Below, one piece after another: positions 39,725-48,081 of a stretch of 64,000 nucleotides of DNA (position 1 is the stretch's first letter; every line of letters starts with the position of its first letter). The notes under the pieces are model-generated. The model was given only the letters and a program-made list of their open reading frames with translations. It did not search any database and had not been told where the DNA came from. Source of the DNA: Acidobacteriota bacterium (GTDB lineage Bacteria; Acidobacteriota; Terriglobia; Terriglobales; Acidobacteriaceae); the NCBI GenBank assembly GCA_021805025.1, contig JAJZGF010000005.1:1-64000 (forward strand), written 5' to 3'. Both the position numbers and the translations under genes were made by a program.

Positions 39725-40048
39725 TCAGCCCGCAGGCGGCGGAGCCACGCTGCGATACACCACGCGATAGCCCTCGCGGAAACCGTGCCGGTAGTCCCCG
39801 ATCAGCTCCGGCGCCACCGGAGGATTGCGAAAGTAGGGATGCCGCTTCGCATTGGGCGCCAGCCCCGCGGCAACGTCGCGCCGCGCTGCTTCAACGCCCG
39901 CATGGTAGGCCTGCTGCGCCACCGCGCTGAAGACCGCCGGCGGCGGAGGCGGTGGGGGCGGAGCGGCATAGACCACCGGCTGCGGGTGAGCGCACCCGGC
40001 CGCAAAGGCACACACGGCAAGCGCCGCGCACAAAAGAGCTTTACGCAT
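39725..40048 (-). CDS. Small proline-rich lipoprotein
   Basis: MRKALLCAALAVCAFAAGCAHP lipobox; VVYAAPPPPPPPPAVFS. Confidence 0.6.
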   Translation of the reverse strand: MRKALLCAALAVCAFAAGCAHPQPVVYAAPPPPPPPPAVFSAVAQQAYHAGVEAARRDVAAGLAPNAKRHPYFRNPPVAPELIGDYRHGFREGYRVVYRSVAPPPAG

Positions 40049-40273
40049 CGTTCGACCTCGAAAAGAGTGGACTCGCACATCGCACCTCCATCGCACCCGC
40101 GGCAATCAGCCATTTCGGGTTAAAGATGAATCTCGCGAGCGGCAGTTGTCTTTCTAGACACACTCGGCAAAAACTAGTTGCGCCTCCTTGTCGCGAACAT
40201 CGCAGCTTGGCGAAGGCCGGACCCGCATGGCAGCATGAAGAGTCGCGCGTCGTCCCCATGGGAGGGTTCTCCA

Positions 40274-41782
40274 ATGCGCTTTCATCGTCGTGCATTCATG
40301 TCCATGCTCGCCTCCACAGCCGCCGCCTCGCTCCGGCGCCGCGTCACCGCGCTGCCGCAGTTCATGTCCGCCTCCGCCGCCCCGGCGCACGATAGCCTGC
40401 GGCCCGCCTATCACTTCCTCGCGCCGCATAACTGGATGAACGATCCCAACGGCCCCATCTGGTGGAAGGGCAACTACCACCTCTTCTACCAGCTAAACCC
40501 GCACGCCGCCGTCTGGGGAGATATGCACTGGGGCCACGCCATCAGCACAGACATGGTGCACTGGCATCACGAGCCCATCGCCCTTGCGCCCACCCCCGGC
40601 AGCGCAGACAGCGAAGGCTGCTTCAGCGGCTCTGCGGTCGTCTTCCACGGCGTGCCCACCGTGATTTACACGGGCGTGCAGAATGCATCGCGCGACCAGG
40701 CCACCATCCGCGACGGCAATGACAAGCTGCGCGAGACGCAGATGCTGGCCACCGCGGAGGACGATCTGCTGTTGCGCTGGAACAAGCTTGCCCAGCCCGT
40801 CATCGCCACGCCGCCGCCTGACATGCACGTCACCGGCTTTCGCGATCCCTGCCCATGGCAGGAGTTCGACGGCTGGTATCTCGCCCTCGGCTCCGGCCAG
40901 CGCGGGCGCGGCGGCTGCATCCTGCTCTATCGCTCGCACGATCTGCGCCACTGGGACTATCTCCATCCGATGTGCTGGGGCAAGCCCAACGGCCTCCAAG
41001 CCGCCAATCCCTGCGACAGCGGCGAGATGTGGGAGTGCCCCGACTTCTTCACCCTCGACGGCCACCACTGCCTGCTCTACTCCACCGAGAACAAGGTCTA
41101 CTGGACCACTGGCGACTACGACCCGCACACCCATCTCTACACGCCGCGGCAACACGGCATTGTGGATCACGGCGCCTTCTACGCGCCCAAGAGCTTTCTC
41201 GCGCCCGACGGCCGCCGCATCCAGTGGGGCTGGATTCAGGAGACCCGTCCGCAGGCCGAATACGCCGCCGCGGGCTGGGCTGGCTGCATGTCCCTTCCAC
41301 GCGTTCTCGGTGTCAATGCAGAGGGCCGGCTCACCATGCGCGTCGCCGCTGAAGTGGAGAAGCTGCGCGGCACGCCGATGCGCGGCACACTCAAAGGCGG
41401 AGCGCAGAACCTGCCGCTTGACCTGCTGCACCAGGAAGTCGCGCTCAACCTCGCCCCGCACACACAGTCGGCAACCCTGCGTCTGCTCGTCGACAAAAAG
41501 CCCGCGTGGGAGCTCGTGCTGGATTGGCGCTCCGGCACGGGCCGTTGCGCGGATCGCACCTTCCCGTTACCGGCACGCACCGCTGCCCCCGCGCCCGTGC
41601 GCCTCTATCTCGATGCCTCGGTCCTTGAAGCATTCGTCGGCGACACCGCCGCCATCTCCACGCGCTGCTACACCATCCGACCCAGCCACATCGCGCTTGA
41701 GGTCACGCTCGATGCGGCCGGCAGCGGCGCCTGGACCCAATGCCCGCTTGCCGCCATCTCTCCGGACCGGCTGACAGTGTAG
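40274..41782 (+). CDS. Glycoside hydrolase family 32 (levanase/fructanase/invertase type)
   Basis: PAYHFLAPHNWMNDPNGPIWWKGNYHLFYQLNPHAAVWGDMHWGHA; FRDPCPW; EMWECPDFF. Confidence 0.96.
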   Translation: MRFHRRAFMSMLASTAAASLRRRVTALPQFMSASAAPAHDSLRPAYHFLAPHNWMNDPNGPIWWKGNYHLFYQLNPHAAVWGDMHWGHAISTDMVHWHHEPIALAPTPGSADSEGCFSGSAVVFHGVPTVIYTGVQNASRDQATIRDGNDKLRETQMLATAEDDLLLRWNKLAQPVIATPPPDMHVTGFRDPCPWQEFDGWYLALGSGQRGRGGCILLYRSHDLRHWDYLHPMCWGKPNGLQAANPCDSGEMWECPDFFTLDGHHCLLYSTENKVYWTTGDYDPHTHLYTPRQHGIVDHGAFYAPKSFLAPDGRRIQWGWIQETRPQAEYAAAGWAGCMSLPRVLGVNAEGRLTMRVAAEVEKLRGTPMRGTLKGGAQNLPLDLLHQEVALNLAPHTQSATLRLLVDKKPAWELVLDWRSGTGRCADRTFPLPARTAAPAPVRLYLDASVLEAFVGDTAAISTRCYTIRPSHIALEVTLDAAGSGAWTQCPLAAISPDRLTV

Positions 41783-41847
41783 CCGCAACCGGTCGCACGC
41801 AGCGCAGCCATCCACAGTGGCAATGCGCGCCGGGGTGTCCGTTTCGT

Positions 41848-43194
41848 TTATCGCTTCGTGCGCGCGCCCCCTCGATGCGGCGCCGGCTTTTTCGAGCTTG
41901 GCTTGTCGGCAGCCAAATGCAGTCCAGTCGCCTTGCGTGCCGATACTGACAGGCCGCCAACCGTGTGCGCCGCCAGATCAACCGTAAAGGTGTCGATGGG
42001 ATGCACAGTGGGCGGTGCGTTGCCGGCCGATGCCGGCGGAGTCACGGCAAGCGCCTCCACCTGAATGGCGTCTGCACTGACCGTGATGCGCAAAAAGCCA
42101 TAGTCAGTGTCGTTGTATTGGTCGAGCGAGATCGTATTGCCCAGCCCGTCCGGCTCTGTGTGCGCGCCCGGCGTGGGCTTGCTGCCGTTGGGGCCGCGCT
42201 TCAGGCCCGGCAGGTTATAGTAGCCGCCGTTGCCCGCCACCACGCATGGAATCTGGCGTCCATCCGCATGCATCGTCCGCGTGTAGCGTTCATACAGATG
42301 CGCATGACCGGAGAGCACAAGGTCAGGCCAGATGCCTGCCTGCTGGCAACAGGTGTCAATCTCCTTCAGCATGCCCACGCTGGGAAAGTGCTGGCTGCTG
42401 CCTGTGAACGGCGGATGATGCACGGCAATAATCAGCGCCTGCGGATTTCTATTGTTGGGATCGGCCTTGCGCGCCGCCAGCGCAGCAGGCAGTTGGCTCT
42501 TGAGAAAATCAACCTGATCCGTTCCGATCTTTGGATCGCTGAGCACGCCCGCCGATTCGCCCGTGTTCGAGTAAAGTCCGATGATGCGCGCGAACGGCGC
42601 GGTCAGCGTAAAGTAGACGCCCGGCTGCGTCATCGTGGTGCGTGCAAAGCTTGGCGCCGCAACCTGCGAAGTAGCCGTGCAGAAGTTATCGACAAATGGC
42701 TGCAGAGAGTAGCTGACCGGCTCTCTGCTGTACATCACGCCATCATGATTGCCCGGAATGGCGAAGATCGGCGCGTCATAGTTACGATACGGGTCATAGA
42801 ACTGCTCCGGGTAATAGAGTTCCTGCCCAAAGTAATAGACCACGTCGCCCAGATGGTAAAAGAACGCGGGCAACCCCGTGGCAAACGTCTTGTTCGTCAG
42901 GTCGGCTGTCAGCGCATCCGCCACCGCAAGCTGCGGCTCCGGGCGGATGATTCCACCCGTATCGCCCACCGAGTGGAAAACCAGGCGGCCTGCCGCCTTG
43001 ATCTCCGCCAGCGTGCTCGCCGGCAGCACCGTGCCAAGGTCCATCACCGGAGGGTCAACCCGCGGCGTGGGAATCGGCTCGATAATCTGCGTGGCGCGCA
43101 GCTTGGTATCGGCTCGGATGTCGCTTGCGCTGTAAGTGTAAAAGTTGTCGGCCGTGTAGGTCGGGTTGGCAAAGGCAAATGCGGTTTTGGACAT
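41848..43194 (-). CDS. Metallophosphoesterase
   Basis: FHSVGDTGG, HLGDVVYYFG, AIPGNHDG, VHHPPFTGS, LSGHAHLYERYTR. Confidence 0.92.
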   Translation of the reverse strand: MSKTAFAFANPTYTADNFYTYSASDIRADTKLRATQIIEPIPTPRVDPPVMDLGTVLPASTLAEIKAAGRLVFHSVGDTGGIIRPEPQLAVADALTADLTNKTFATGLPAFFYHLGDVVYYFGQELYYPEQFYDPYRNYDAPIFAIPGNHDGVMYSREPVSYSLQPFVDNFCTATSQVAAPSFARTTMTQPGVYFTLTAPFARIIGLYSNTGESAGVLSDPKIGTDQVDFLKSQLPAALAARKADPNNRNPQALIIAVHHPPFTGSSQHFPSVGMLKEIDTCCQQAGIWPDLVLSGHAHLYERYTRTMHADGRQIPCVVAGNGGYYNLPGLKRGPNGSKPTPGAHTEPDGLGNTISLDQYNDTDYGFLRITVSADAIQVEALAVTPPASAGNAPPTVHPIDTFTVDLAAHTVGGLSVSARKATGLHLAADKPSSKKPAPHRGGARTKR

Positions 43195-43329
43195 GGGGGA
43201 AGGTCCTCTCTCCGTCTGAAGTCGCTGCGCACGCGCAGCCTGCTTCCGGCAGAGCCATGCCGGCTCCGCCAGCGTGCCGGAATTATACGCCGGGCTCAGT
43301 GAACGGAAGATGATCCGCCGTTCCGCACC

Positions 43330-44169
43330 ATGTACCATGCACTCATGGCCCAGGAACTCATGGCCCAGGGCGAAGCCATCGTCGCACTCGATGCAGTCTG
43401 CAGGAGCTACCCGCGCCGCATCGGCGCGCACATCCAGCACCACACCGTCGTCGATCGCGTCTCGTTCTCCATCGCACCCGGAGAAACCCTCGGCCTGGTC
43501 GGCGAATCCGGCTCCGGCAAAACCACCCTCGCCCGCATGATCCTCGGCCTCGTCGCGCCCACCTCGGGCAGCATCCGCGTCCACGGCGTCGACCTCGCCC
43601 GCGCCACCCATGCCGAAATGCGCGCCCTTCGCCGCCAGATGCAGCCCGTCTTCCAGGACCCCTACGCCGCCCTCAACCCCCGCATGAAGGTCCTCGACAT
43701 CCTCACCGAGCCCTTCGCCATCCACGGCGAAGCCGCCGGCGTCGATCGCTCCCGCGCCGCGCGCCGCACCCGCGCCGCCGAGTTACTCGCGGAAGTGGGC
43801 TTGGACGAGTCGGCCCTTTCGCGCTACCCGCATCAGTTCTCCGGCGGCCAGCGCCAGCGCATCAACATTGCCCGCGCCCTCGCCCTGCGCCCCAGCCTGC
43901 TCATCCTCGATGAGCCCGTATCGGCCCTCGACGTCAGCGTCGGCGCGCAGATCGTCAACCTGCTCCGCGCGCTCCAGCGCGACCACGGCCTCACCTACCT
44001 CTTCATCTCCCACTCCATGCCGCTCGTCCGCTACCTCGCCACCCGCATCGCCGTCCTGCGGCATGGCCGCCTCATCGAAACCGGCGAAGCCGAAGCCCTC
44101 TGCGCCACACCCCGCGAGGAATACACCCGCCAACTCCTCGCCGCCACACCAGAACTCGCCGTCGCCTGA
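43330..44169 (+). CDS. ABC transporter ATP-binding protein, oligopeptide/dipeptide (OppF/DppF) type
   Basis: GLVGESGSGKTTLARMILGL Walker A, FSGGQRQRINIARALALRPSLLILDEPVSALDVSVGAQI. Confidence 0.92.
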   Translation: MYHALMAQELMAQGEAIVALDAVCRSYPRRIGAHIQHHTVVDRVSFSIAPGETLGLVGESGSGKTTLARMILGLVAPTSGSIRVHGVDLARATHAEMRALRRQMQPVFQDPYAALNPRMKVLDILTEPFAIHGEAAGVDRSRAARRTRAAELLAEVGLDESALSRYPHQFSGGQRQRINIARALALRPSLLILDEPVSALDVSVGAQIVNLLRALQRDHGLTYLFISHSMPLVRYLATRIAVLRHGRLIETGEAEALCATPREEYTRQLLAATPELAVA

Positions 44170-44255
44170 GCAACCACGCCTCTCACTGCAAGCAAATCCT
44201 CCAGATACAGCACTAAGACTTCAGGAGAGTAATATTCACCCGAGCGAGATTTTGT

Positions 44256-44285
44256 GTGCCCCAGGTCTCAAAAACGAGACCTGGG
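44256..44285. repeat. Palindromic element A, upstream of mrr-like gene
   Basis: GTGCCCCAGGTCTC-AAAAAC-GAGACCTGGG, 10-bp perfect arms identical to element B. Confidence 0.85.
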
Positions 44286-44306
44286 CCACCCGCCACGAGG
44301 AGGTTA

Positions 44307-45323
44307 GTGGCCAACGAACATCAGATGTGGGGGATTCACGGAGGGCGCACCGGAGACGCCGATACACTTTTTCTGCAAGGAGGGTGTGTTGCTCTCGGCT
44401 GGCATACCGTAGGTGATTTGAGCAAACTACCTGCCAACCGTGAGGGGTTCAAAAGCCGCGTGGCTGAGGTATTCCCGACCATGAAGCAGGGTGCTGTTCC
44501 GGTCAGCGCCGGACAGCTCTATCGGTTTGTATATGAGGCCAAGATTGGCGATATTGTCGTCTATCCCTCCAAGAGCGACAGACATATCCATATCGGTCGC
44601 ATTGAAGGCGACTACGAATACAGCCCTAAGGAAGAGATCACCTACCCTAACCACCGAAAGGTGAAATGGCTCAAAAATTTACCCCGCACCTATTTTTCTC
44701 AAGGCGCGTTGCATGAGATCGGGTCGGCGATGAGCTTTTTCGCGGTCAAAACGTACTCTGATGAATTCTTAGCTGCTATCGAGGGCAAAGGCGTTTCGGT
44801 TCCAGTCGCACAAGATGAAACTGTTGCCCTTGTTGTGAGCGACATTGAAGATCAGACCAACGATTACGTTCTGAAAAAGCTTGCGCAGGAATTGAAAGGC
44901 GGCTCTTTCGAGGATTTTGTCGCCCACCTTCTACAGGCGATGGGGTATAAGACTCAGCAGCCTAAGCGCTGTAAGGGAGCTGATGGTGGGGTCGATATAA
45001 TCGCCCACAAAGACGAACTCGGTTTTGAGCCGCCTATCATCAAGGTTCAGGTCAAAAGTACAGAAGCGAAAAGCGGTGACCAGGAGGTGACCGCGCTATA
45101 TGGCAAATGCAATCCTGACGAGAAGGCGCTCTTTATTACTCTTGGCGAGTTCACAAATCAAGCTGAGAACTTTGCACGGAATAAGCCCAATCTCCGTCTA
45201 ATCCGTGGCGATGAACTTGTGGGGCTTATTTTTCTGCACTACGAAAAATTTGATAGCCGCTATAAGGGACTTCTTCCCCTCAAGAGGGTTTATATTCCTG
45301 ATCCAGAAGAGGCAGAAGAGTAA
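44307..45323 (+). CDS. Mrr-type restriction endonuclease with N-terminal domain
   Basis: GGSFEDFVAHLLQAMGYKTQQPKRCKGADGGVDIIAHKDELGFEPPIIKVQVKS Mrr catalytic pattern (D..QxK); GTG start with GAGGAGG RBS. Confidence 0.88.
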   Translation: MANEHQMWGIHGGRTGDADTLFLQGGCVALGWHTVGDLSKLPANREGFKSRVAEVFPTMKQGAVPVSAGQLYRFVYEAKIGDIVVYPSKSDRHIHIGRIEGDYEYSPKEEITYPNHRKVKWLKNLPRTYFSQGALHEIGSAMSFFAVKTYSDEFLAAIEGKGVSVPVAQDETVALVVSDIEDQTNDYVLKKLAQELKGGSFEDFVAHLLQAMGYKTQQPKRCKGADGGVDIIAHKDELGFEPPIIKVQVKSTEAKSGDQEVTALYGKCNPDEKALFITLGEFTNQAENFARNKPNLRLIRGDELVGLIFLHYEKFDSRYKGLLPLKRVYIPDPEEAEE

Positions 45324-45441
45324 GCCGTACAGCGTCTCGGAAGGGGATCTTCTTTCTATCACTGAGCAATAAGGGCGGAGAGCGGGTTCCATTTCCCAAA
45401 GACGTTTCCGTTCTTGTCCTCGTGGTGTTCGTCTTGGCCGG

Positions 45442-45471
45442 GTGCCCCAGGTCTCGATTCTGAGACCTGGG
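45442..45471. repeat. Palindromic element B, downstream of mrr-like gene
   Basis: GTGCCCCAGGTCTC-GATTCT-GAGACCTGGG; arms identical to element A. Confidence 0.85.
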
Positions 45472-45563
45472 ATCGTAAGAACTCCTCCAAGGTACGGATC
45501 ACACGCATACACGTGAGGCCGGTGGCCCGGCTCCCGGGACGCTGGATCCACCACAAAAAATGG

Positions 45564-45821
45564 TTGCCCCAGGTGCCTCGCATCTGGGCACCTGGGAGAC
45601 CACGAACCTCAACCGGGCGGGTGGCCCCGGTCTCAGGTGAGAGTTTACCTGGCCGAGGGTGCCCCTCGCATTTGGGGACCGGGGATCGCCACAGACCTCA
45701 ACTGCCGGGAACAAATCACCACGGTCTCGATCCGTCCCGGCAAACGGGCATCGCGCAGCAAGAACTTTTCCGACCCGAGATCGTACCCTCCCGCCCAAGC
45801 GAAGCCTGGACGGGGCACCCC
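45564..45821. repeat. Cluster of degenerate palindromic elements
   Basis: CCCAGGTGCC(45568)/GGCACCTGGG(45587); CCCCGGTC(45625)/GACCGGGG(45677); TGCCGGGA(45703)/TCCCGGCA(45735); tails CACGAACCTCAA / CACAGACCTCAA. Confidence 0.7.
45758..45819 (+). repeat. Direct repeat copy 1 (partner at 47301)
   Basis: GCAAGAACTTTTCCGACCCGAGATCGTACCCTCCCGCCCAAGCGAAGCCTGGACGGGGCACC. Confidence 0.85.
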
Positions 45822-45963
45822 CACTGGTGGGAAGGCATGTCGCAAGTATTTTGGGGCGCGGCCACCCGCAGAGGATCAACCAGCGCAGGTGTCGGGGATC
45901 AGAGAACAGAAATCAAGAATCGCAAAATTCACACTTGACATTAGCTGGACAATAAACAACCAT

Positions 45964-46317
45964 ATGGTTGTGAATGATCTGAATACAACATTCGCGGCTT
46001 TGTCGGATCCAACCCGGCGAGCGATGCTCAAACGGCTTTCACGCGGCCCTGCAACTGTGCATGGACTGACGGAACCGTTTGCCCTCTCACAGCAGATGAT
46101 TTCAAAACATATTGCCTACCTGGTGCGGGCGCGGATTGTGATCAAGACGAAGCGTGGACGAGAGAGTGTGTGCACGCTCAGGCCAGAGGCGATCAAGGCA
46201 GTCAGCGAATGGGCGATGAGCTATCGCCGATTCTGGGAAGAGAGTTTCGACAAATTGAATGTAGTTGTAAACCAAATGAAGAAAGAGGAGGTCAGAGATG
46301 ACAGAAAACATGGTTAA
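45964..46317 (+). CDS. ArsR family winged-helix regulator
   Basis: MVVNDLNTTFAALSDPTRRAMLKRLSRGPATVHGLTEPFALSQQMISKHIAYLVRARIV. Confidence 0.92.
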   Translation: MVVNDLNTTFAALSDPTRRAMLKRLSRGPATVHGLTEPFALSQQMISKHIAYLVRARIVIKTKRGRESVCTLRPEAIKAVSEWAMSYRRFWEESFDKLNVVVNQMKKEEVRDDRKHG

Positions 46318-46807
46318 CGAGACAGAGCGGATGATTGTGACACGAGTTTTTGATGCCCCACGCGAGCTGGTTTGGAAGGCGTGGACTGACCCGAAATATG
46401 TGATGCAGTGGTGGGGGCCAACGGGCTTCACCTCGCCTGTTTGTAAGATGGATTTTCGCGTTGGGGGAAAATTCCTCTGCTGCATGAAGACGCCGGATGG
46501 GCAGGAGTTCTGGAATGCAGGTGAATACCACGAGATTGTTCTGCACGAGAAGATCGTTTCCTCGATGTACTTTTCCGACTCGAAGGGCAACAAAATCGAG
46601 CCTGCGGAATTAGGGATAGAACATGAGGCTATAGACGGTGCGTACGACGTGACCATCTTTGAGGATCTCGGAAACGGTCAGACAAAACTTACCTTCATTG
46701 GAAATGAACCCATGGAGAGCGCGAAAAATAGCGGTCAACTCGAGGGCTGGAACCAGATACTCGATAAAGTTGCCGCGGTTCTTGCGGGGCTGGCGCAGGC
46801 GAAGTAA
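46298..46807 (+). CDS. SRPBCC/AHSA1 domain protein
   Basis: ERMIVTRVFDAPRELVWKAWTDPKYVMQWWGPTGFTSPVCKMDFRVGGKFLCCMKTPDG; overlaps the ArsR gene. Confidence 0.92.
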   Translation: MTENMVNETERMIVTRVFDAPRELVWKAWTDPKYVMQWWGPTGFTSPVCKMDFRVGGKFLCCMKTPDGQEFWNAGEYHEIVLHEKIVSSMYFSDSKGNKIEPAELGIEHEAIDGAYDVTIFEDLGNGQTKLTFIGNEPMESAKNSGQLEGWNQILDKVAAVLAGLAQAK

Positions 46808-46861
46808 GACATTTCCTCTGGTATTCTCATCGCATCGCAATCGCATTTTAGGAGGTGCGCC

Positions 46862-47248
46862 ATGAAGATCGCCATTGTGATTGCCCGCGTCCTGCTCGGG
46901 TTCGTGTTTGCCGCTGCTGGTCTAGTTAGCGTTCTTAAGCTTGGCAAGATGGGCGGAATGCCAGGTGATGCCACCACCTTCCTGACCTTGATGGTGGCGC
47001 ATAACTACACCACCTTCGTCGCGCTCGTTATGCTGATGGGTGGCCTGCTGCTTCTGGTGGGCCGCTTTGTTCCATTGGGCCTTGTGCTCCTTGGGCCGAT
47101 CCTTGTTAATATCCTTCTGTTCCATTTCCTGTTTCACGTACCGGGTAGCCCTACGGGACTGGTCTGCACCGCGCTTGAAGTCTTTCTCATCTGGGGATAT
47201 TGGTCCAGCTTCCGCGGGATATTTGCTGCGACACCAAAGATCTTCTAG
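46862..47248 (+). CDS. DoxX-like small membrane protein
   Basis: MKIAIVIARVLLGFVFAAAGLVSVL...; four hydrophobic segments; AGGAGG upstream. Confidence 0.75.
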   Translation: MKIAIVIARVLLGFVFAAAGLVSVLKLGKMGGMPGDATTFLTLMVAHNYTTFVALVMLMGGLLLLVGRFVPLGLVLLGPILVNILLFHFLFHVPGSPTGLVCTALEVFLIWGYWSSFRGIFAATPKIF

Positions 47249-47257
47249 AACAGCCGG

Positions 47258-47297
47258 GGTGCCCCACTCTAGCCGCGTCTTTTGCGGCTAGGGTGGG
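47258..47297. repeat. Palindromic element F (same design as the 17258 element)
   Basis: GGTGCCCCACTCTAGCCGC-GTCTTTT-GCGGCTAGGGTGGG; 14-bp arms with one wobble, 7-nt loop. Confidence 0.85.
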
Positions 47298-47300
47298 ATA

Positions 47301-47363
47301 GCAAGAGCTTTTCCCCGACCCGAGCTTGTACCTTCCCGCCCAAGCGAAGCTTGGACAGGGCAC
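47301..47363 (+). repeat. Direct repeat copy 2 (partner at 45758)
   Basis: GCAAGAGCTTTTCCCCGACCCGAGCTTGTACCTTCCCGCCCAAGCGAAGCTTGGACAGGGCACC. Confidence 0.85.
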
Positions 47364-47679
47364 CTGCTTGTCGTGTGCGGGGTGAGGTTTGTGGTATCCC
47401 ACCCAAGCCGTCCGATGGACGTCATGGATGGGACACCCAGACTTGTTGGGATGCTGAGCGCCAAAAACTCATGAGTGGGCCACCCGCCTTCCGATTCGCA
47501 GTAGCGGGAAACGCGCCTGCGGGGCATCCGCGTGTTTGGCGGAATTTTCCGGGCGCACCATCTGCTGGTTTTCAGCACAACCGGTCGTACATTCCCTTGG
47601 CATGCGATGACGCGTTTTCAAGGCGTGAGCGCGGATGCGCCGGCCAGCAGTTCGAGAATGCGACGCCTGGAAATTGTTA

Positions 47680-48081
47680 TTACTGACCTGCCGGGGCCGC
47701 CTTCTTGTGCTCTGTGAAGATGTGCGCTTGATGACAGTTCACGCACGTCTTGCCTTGCATGAAGGGATCAGACTTCAGTTGTGCCACCTGATCGGTGTGA
47801 CAGGTCTCGCATGTGCTTAACCCCGGCTTGCCCGCGAAGTCCGCTGCGGTTGTCTCGCCATGGCACACGGTGCATTCCACACCGTTGGCGGCATGCGGGC
47901 TGGCTTTCCATTGGTCATATATCACCTTATGGCAGGTGGCACAGGTATCCCCGGCTGGAAGCAGCCGATGGTGGATATGCGTGGGTTTATCCTGCTGAGC
48001 AATGGCAGGTTGGACGGCAGCAGCCAAAAAGAGAAAAAGGAGCAGGGCGGAGCCGAACATACACTTGCGGAAACTATTCAC
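47680..48081 (-). CDS. Small tetraheme periplasmic cytochrome c
   Basis: Signal peptide and four CxxCH motifs: CATCHK, CTVCHG, CETCHT, CVNCHQ. Confidence 0.9.
   Translation of the reverse strand: MNSFRKCMFGSALLLFLFLAAAVQPAIAQQDKPTHIHHRLLPAGDTCATCHKVIYDQWKASPHAANGVECTVCHGETTAADFAGKPGLSTCETCHTDQVAQLKSDPFMQGKTCVNCHQAHIFTEHKKAAPAGQ

Noticed and set aside
44200-47500. Prophage, ICE or transposon origin for the low-GC accessory stretch
   Set aside because: No integrase, transposase, phage structural gene or tRNA attachment site is visible; only repeat evidence supports mobility
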